Positions 58,233 through 64,000 of a DNA stretch of 64,000 nt are shown piece by piece. The notes under the pieces are model-generated. The model did not search any database and was not told where the DNA came from. It saw nothing but the letters and a program-made list of their open reading frames with translations. Source of the stretch: Primulina eburnea (taxonomy: Eukaryota; Streptophyta; Magnoliopsida; Lamiales; Gesneriaceae). The DNA lies in assembly GCF_022965805.1 (NCBI RefSeq), contig NC_133103.1:49432490-49496489 (forward strand), given 5' to 3'. Made by a program: the position numbers and the translations under genes. Every line of letters starts with the position of its first letter. The first letter of the stretch is position 1.

Positions 58233-61074
58233 TTACGTTTCTGCTAGGCCACTTGAGGATCTACACTTCTCAAACTTATTAGTGTTCACTGGCTTGGTTA
58301 GAAAATCAGTTATGTTATCTTTTGTATGAATCTTCTGCATATCCATGCTTCTTTCTTCTACTACTTCCCGTACAAAGTGAAATTGGACTCCAATGTGTTT
58401 CGTCTTGGAATGAAAAGTTGGATTCCTTGCGATGTGCAAGGCACTCTGACTGTCATAAAACAAAAAAACATTCTCTTGTTTGTGTCCGATCTCCTCCAAT
58501 AACATTTTAATCTATATTGACTCCTTGCAAGCTTGAGTAGTTGCCATGTATTCTGCCTCTATTGTAGATAATACTACAACTATTTGCAGTTTTGAAAGAC
58601 AGCTTACAGCTCCCCTCCAAGTGTAAATACATAACCAGTATTAGATTTTCTCTTATCAGGATCACCTGCGCATTTGAGGTACCCTTAATATATCTAAGGA
58701 TCATCTTAACTGTATTCCAATGCTCTCGTACAATATTCACCATATACCAACTAACTGCTCCCACTACTTGAGCAATGTCCGGTCTTGTACAGATCATGGC
58801 GAACATCAAACTTCTCACTGCTGATGCATATGGTACTCGAGACATCTCCATCCTCTTTGCTTCACTGCTAGGACGATACATCTCAGAAGATAACTTGAAG
58901 TTAACAGGAAGAGGGGTTGATATTGGCTTACTATCTTGCATGTTTAAGCGTTGCAAGACTTTCTTCAAATAATTTTTTGGGAAAGTCTAATCTTTTTGTT
59001 ACTTCTGCCTCGGTGAACTTGCATCCCTAGAATCTTGTTTGCTGGCCCCAAGTCCTTCATATCAAATTCCCTAGCCAACTATGCCTTCAATCCTTGGACC
59101 TGATCTTTGTCGGGGCCTGCTACCAACATGTCATTCACATACAACAAAAAAATGATATAATCATCACCAGACCTCCTGAAATATGTACAAGGGTCTGCAC
59201 TCAGTCTGTTGTATCCAAAGCTCATGATATAGGAATCAAATCTCTTGTACCAACACTCCGGCGCCTGTTTGAGACCATACAGAAATTTGTTCAATCTGCA
59301 AACCAAGTTCTCTTTGTTTTAGTTTTTTCACAAAACCTTCTGGTTGGAGCATATAGATTTCTTCTTAAAATCTCCATGAAGAAATGCAGTTTTCACATCT
59401 AGCTGTTCTAGATGTAGGTCAAACATCGCACACAATGTAAACACTACTCTGACTGTTGTAAGCCGATTCACATGTGAAAATATTTCATTGAAGTCAGTGC
59501 CTTCTTTCTGAGCATACCTTTTTACTACCATTCTAGTTCGATACCACTCCACTTGGTTATTGCCATAATGCTTGATCTTATAGACCCATGTGTTTCCAAC
59601 GGCTTTCCTCTCTCGTGGTAGTGTATCAAGATCTCAAGTTATACTTCTGTCTAATGCTTCCAACTCTTCTTGCATTGCTATCATCCACAAGGATACATTC
59701 GAGCTTTTAGTAGCCTCGTGGAAACTCGATGGCTCAGTATCCTCTGATAATAGACAATATGCAATAATGATATCAGTGACATAATCTGAAAGCCAACCTG
59801 GTGGTCTTCGGGCTCGAGTTGACTGCCTCACATTGGAAACCTCAAATTCAACATGTTCTTGTTCTTCATGCTCTGGTACTGCTTCACAAGAATTTTGACT
59901 TTTGTCTGTCCTATTTTCCACCTGAAATATAGTAGTTTCTGAATTCAGTGTGCCTTTGTCTCCCTTTACTTTATCTTCCTCGAAGATAACATCCCTGCTG
60001 ATGACAAGCTTGTGGACAGTAGGATCCCACAAGCGAAACCCCTTAATTCCATCATCATATCCCAAAAAGATACATTTTTTGAATTTCGAATCCAACTTCG
60101 ATCTTTCTTGCTCATTGTACAGAACATACACATGACTTCCAAATATATGCAAATGAGAATAATCTGCTGGCTTTCCGGTCCACATCTCCATCGGAATCTT
60201 CAAATCAATCGCCACTGAAAGAGAACGATTGATAATATAACAAGCGGTTTTGACCGCTTCTGCCCAAAATGACTTTTCTAGACCCGCAGCCCTCAACACA
60301 GCTCTTGTTCAATCCAACTAAGTTCAATTTATCCGCTCTACCACTCCATTCTGTTGATGTGTGTAATCTATCGTAAACTGTCTTTTGATGCCCTCATGTT
60401 GAAAATATGTATCAAATTCGTCACTGATATATTCTCCTCCATTTTCAGTCCTCAAACACTTGATTTTCTTTTCTAAATCAAGTTCAACCAGCGCTTTGAA
60501 ATCTTTGAAGATCTGAAAACATCTGATTTCTACTTGATTGAATACACTCAACATCTCCGAGAGAAATCATCAATGAACGAGAGAAAGTATCTCTCTCCGC
60601 CTAGGGATACAACTGATGCTTGCCAAACATCCGAATGAATTAGCACTAATAAGGTTTTGCTTTTGGTCGTAGAAGTGCCAAGCTTTAATCTGTGTTGTTT
60701 ACTGGTAACACAATGCCATTACAAAGGGTAGTGACACTTTTGTAAGTCTCGACAGCAACTTCCGTTCTAAGAGAATTTCAACCCTCATTCTGACATATGC
60801 CCGAGCTTTCTATGCCATAACACTGTTAATTCTTCTCCTGAACCAATTGATGCAACAACTAATTCCGCCTCTTTGTGTATTTCTCCCAAAAGTAGATATA
60901 GATTTGCAGCAATTTTTTCCGCTTTTCACAACCACAAGCACATCCTTTACTAATTTTCATGATCTCATTCTCGATACGGGTTTTGCACCCGATGTCATCC
61001 AATTGTCCCAAAGACAAAAGGTTCTTCGTCACTCCTTTCACATTCCGTACCTCTGTATGGTACGATGGTGCCAT
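58233..61074 (-). pseudogene. pol: Tnt1-like copia pol, multiple stops and frameshifts
   Basis: Order on the minus strand: GAG-pre-integrase (61074-60859), integrase core (60554-60324: RTENGGEYISDEF, QQNGVVER), integrase C-terminal part (60299-59634, with YSHLHIFGSHVYV), RT (59552-58507) and RNase H (58505-58233, with TKHIGVQFHFVREVV). The RT active site reads YVNDMLVAG near 59130: one of the two catalytic Asp residues of YVDD is Asn. [16 protein letters not shown] and TRPDIAQVVG are recognisable RT landmarks. Each domain is a separate open piece, so no polyprotein can be made. Confidence 0.88.
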
Positions 61075-61399
61075 AAAATATTTTTATTTTGATAGTACCA
61101 ACCCCAGCGATTTCCAAGCCATGATCATTTCCCATGTACTACAGATCCTCTCGAGACTGCTTACATAATGATCGAACCATTCTCTGAGACATTATGTGCC
61201 ATGTCACTCCTGAATCCATAATCCACTGTGTCACAAAATTTGTGCCTGCTTTCAGCAACTGTTGTTGTTTCGCTGAATAATATTTCACTACCGCCTGAAG
61301 GACTGGCCACATTTCCTTGAGAATTTTTCTTGATACTCGTACACTATTTCTTGAAAGTGTCCTTTTACCACCAGATTTACAGCAGTAAATATTTTTTTC

Positions 61400-62077
61400 T
61401 TACTTCTTGACTTTGATATACCTCGCCTTTGGCTTACTACTGGACTCACGGTCCATAAATATTCCTCTTATTATCGGCAAAGCCTCTGCTTGCTGCGAAG
61501 TTACCAACCTATCTTCCTTATTATTGGGCTGGCTTTCTTCACTGAGAACCGCAGTTAAGACATCGTCAAATTTTAGAAAGCCCATAAGAATATTGTTGGT
61601 AATATCGATGATAAATTGATCATATGAATTTGGTAGACTTTGAAGTCAAAGCTCCGTACGTTCATTTTCTCCTATTTTATGCCCAATGGAAGTGAGTTGG
61701 GCAAATAGAGTATTTAGTATGTTGATATGGTCGGTCATCGATGAAGATTCCGCAATCCGAATAGTATAAAACATTCTCTTTAGGAAAATCATGTTGTGTA
61801 GCGATTTGACCTCGTACATCTTTGTCAGAGTATCTCAGATAACTTTTGCTGTTTTTATCTCAGAGATACTTGACAATACTTCATCTGTTATAGCCACGTA
61901 TAAATTGGTAACAACATTATCATTCATCTCATTTCACTTTCCATCGTCCGTAATTTCCACCGGTCTATTTCCAATAGTCGTCAAGCAATTCTTCTTTCTT
62001 AAAATTGCTTGTATCTTTATTTTCCATAACATAAAATTGCTTCAATTGAACTTTGTTATCTCGTACCTGTCCACCAT
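61400..62077 (-). pseudogene. gag: Tnt1-like gag remnant
   Basis: It begins with MVDRYEITKFN at 62077, then a stop and further breaks. It has a UBN2-type gag region and an open piece at 61585-61400 (GFLKFDDVLTAVLSEE). The zinc knuckle region is not clearly visible. Confidence 0.7.
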
Positions 62078-62233
62078 TATGTCTACAACAATTTAGTAAA
62101 CTGGACAAAACAATTCTGTCTTAATAAAAAAATCTCAAAAAAATCTTTTCTGATATGGAAGATAAGTCTAGGCTGTAACCACAAAGCATATTCAGAATTT
62201 TAACATATTTTAAACCAAGGCTCTGATAGCACT

Positions 62234-62691
62234 TGTTGGTCCCTCGTGCGGTAATTTGAGATAATAAATATAGAGATAAAGAATAAACTGGACATCGAGA
62301 TTTACGTGGAAAAACCCCAAAAAATTATTAAGGTAAAACCACGTGCAAGATGAAAAAAATTTCACTATAATATTTTTATGGTGTACAACTCACTCACCGT
62401 GTTTCCAAAAAGAACACACTCCTTTAATACAGGAGAATGAAACACCTCACAAATATTATAGAACTAAGCACACAAATACGATATGATCAGAGAAAACTCG
62501 AAGAAGAGATAATTTCAGAATGAGGGAGAGCTCTATTTATAGAGCCTATTGTCCGTGCGAAGACGAGTATAAAACGCGTCGTCTAAAAATTCATCGTCAA
62601 ATATGCCAACCGCGTTTCTGCTGCAAATAATGACTTTTTTCTCTCATTGATTGAATGATTCCTATTTGACATTTAATGCATATTGCCGACA
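62234..62691 (-). repeat. 5' LTR of the Tnt1-like element
   Basis: 458 bp, TGTTGGTCCC to ATTGCCGACA on the plus strand, direct repeat of 57696-58156 with visible point differences and small indels. The primer site lies just outside it at 62220-62229. Confidence 0.88.
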
Positions 62692-63130
62692 CAAAATAAG
62701 GTTCTAAAAAATGTGTCGAAGCACCGATATCAACCTTTAAACTCTTTAAATTAAGCGAAGTACAAACTTAAGCATAAAAAAAGTTTTTTTTTTGCACGTT
62801 AATTATAATTTTAATAAGAAAATAAGATATGATGTAAAATAAATATCAAATAAGAAATTTAAAGAGTATTTTGATAATAACAAAAATGTTTCATATCATA
62901 TTAAAAGTTATTTACGTGGACTTTAACTTCCATTAATTAATAGCATAGATAAATTTTTGGATATTATAAAATTTTTATGGGCTTTAAAATATTTATAAAA
63001 TTTATATGGGAACAAACAATATATATATAAAAACATGGGTTAATCTTTTAATTTTTATATAAAATGTGATATTAAATTATAAATAATGTAATTGTAATAA
63101 TAATAATAATAATAATAATAATTCGAGTAA
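62692..63130. other. AT-rich spacer with (TAA)n microsatellite
   Basis: Low-complexity AT sequence. A TAA repeat runs from 63095 to 63122. No coding frame; the end probably borders the promoter of the gene that starts at 63277. Confidence 0.6.
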
Positions 63131-63276
63131 AAAAGATAAAGTTCGATCGCGCAGTAATCTTCGACAAGCAAATATTGAAACTCGAATCTGCCTAAAACGC
63201 CGTCGTATCCCTAGCGATAATTCGCATTGGTCTTCATCTTCTCGATCTTCTTCTCGAATCTCTAGCATTTGCTGCA

Positions 63277-63502
63277 ATGGATCCATTCAGAGCTTATGCT
63301 GCCACCCTTTTATCGATTCTCTCTATTTTCCAGGTTTTTTTAGCTGTTGGCCGTTCATGTTTTGTGTTTATTTGATAGTTTTTTCGATATTTTTATTTAG
63401 AAAATTAGTTTGGTTTTTGATTGATTTTTATAGGTTGGTTTTGGGGATGTGCTTTTCCTCGACAGCCCAACTCGGGATTATTTTCGCCGTTCGCCTGATC
63501 AG
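63277..63502 (+). CDS. First two exons of an unrecognised secretory-pathway protein (gene continues beyond window)
   Basis: Exon 1 (63277-63333, 19 codons) gives MDPFRAYAATLLSILSIFQ; a CAG/GTTTTT donor follows. Exon 2 (63434-63502, 23 codons) is preceded by a TTTTTATAG acceptor and gives VGFGDVLFLDSPTRDYFRRS and so on to a CAG/GTGATG donor. The joined frame has an N-terminal hydrophobic stretch typical of a cleaved signal peptide, with likely cleavage after the GFG segment. The CT-rich leader at 63185-63270 (TCTTCATCTTCTCGATC) looks like a plant 5' UTR, and the base composition is much less AT-rich than the surroundings. 63503-64000 appears to be intron. I do not recognise the family, so no function is given. 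Confidence 0.65.
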
Positions 63503-64000
63503 GTGATGAAATTTTGTTTTAATATTTGAAGTTCTTGTTTTTTTGAGCTGCGAGTGAATAATTTACTCGTTAAAAAAGTATCGAAGAGGTATTCATGTCT
63601 GCGGTGGAGTGTAATGATGATTGAAATAAGGAGTTTGCTAGTTGAGGGTGATGATTGGACTTGGTGATAGTTGATCGTACAAATTGGGATCTTACTCGAT
63701 TGCAAGAGTCCATTTTATTTTGATTGATGCTGGTTCACTTGATTGGAAAGCAAGACTTGTAAACTTTTGTTTTTTTATTCTCGCGCTTTTGTTTTTCAGT
63801 TCTTGAGAAGCTCTTTATATCTTTTTGATATTGTGATTTGAGTTTGACATACACGTCCAAGGTTGGCTATATAGAAGCTTATCAAGCTCAAAGTCTAGCT
63901 TTTAAATGTATGATTAAAACTCCATGGATTTGGCATTTTAAATATTTTCTTTAGATGCAGTTTTGAAAGACTTGGTTCTAGTTTTCAAAATGTAGTTTCT
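63503..64000 (+). other. Presumed intron 2 of the gene starting at 63277
   Basis: T-rich sequence with no continuation of the exon 2 frame. It is consistent with an intron running past the window end. No convincing acceptor followed by coding sequence is seen. Confidence 0.5.

Larger units (their letters stand above)
57696..62691 (-). mobile_element. Tnt1-like Ty1/copia retrotransposon, decayed
   Basis: Two LTRs of about 460 bases (57696-58156 and 62234-62691), TG to CA, flank minus-strand gag and pol in copia order. A primer site with a TATCAGAGCC core lies next to the right LTR (62220-62229), so the right LTR is the 5' one. Flanking 5-mers differ (TCTTT and CAAAA), so no target duplication survives. 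Gag and pol contain many stops and frameshifts. It is older than the Sirevirus at 1771, judging by LTR divergence and coding decay. Confidence 0.88.

Overview
This is a repeat-dense nuclear window from a flowering plant. The base composition is AT-rich, genes carry GT-AG introns, and almost all remaining sequence is LTR retrotransposon. The repeat families, the small inverted-repeat element and the sesquiterpene synthase style suggest an asterid, probably Lamiales; that placement is inference from remembered resemblance. I found no microbial operons, CRISPR arrays or complete RNA genes.

Region by region. 1-1770 holds the end of a Ty3/gypsy 5' LTR, a tRNA-Met primer site and a non-coding leader. 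1771-15123 is a 13.4 kb Ty1/copia element of Sirevirus type on the minus strand. It has about 1 kb LTRs, gag, pol, and a third ORF of about 940 codons between pol and the 3' LTR. A 1.9 kb solo LTR has inserted into that third ORF, and a short ORF with its own TATA box runs antisense to the element. 15124-18942 is a gypsy remnant with gag but most of pol deleted. 19657-28860 is a mosaic in which two fragments of a second Sirevirus flank an intact copy of the sequence they interrupt, which includes a Cassandra-type LTR with a 5S-rRNA-like core.

29610-54410 is an old tandem array whose unit is an intergenic block plus a terpene synthase gene. Unit A (29610-33671) has lost its gene and carries a miniature LTR element, with a solo LTR nested in that, and a gypsy element at its broken edge. 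Unit B (39145-43948) keeps the last two exons of a terpene synthase. The next unit contains an apparently intact seven-exon TPS-a gene (46611-50779, minus strand, 550 codons), the one complete host gene. Unit C (52110-54410) is cut by a CACTA transposon that runs into a 100-base assembly gap. After the gap come AT-rich DNA, a decayed Tnt1-like copia element with both LTRs (57696-62691), and the first two exons of an unrecognised secretory-pathway gene on the plus strand (from 63277).

Functionally, the only host chemistry visible is sesquiterpene formation from farnesyl diphosphate in the cytosol. The rest records successive insertions and unequal exchanges that can be partly ordered by which units share which insertion. 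I do not see a clearly new system. The best candidates for unusual biology are the third ORF and antisense ORF of the Sirevirus, and the mosaic at 19.6-28.9 kb, which may be an assembly chimera.
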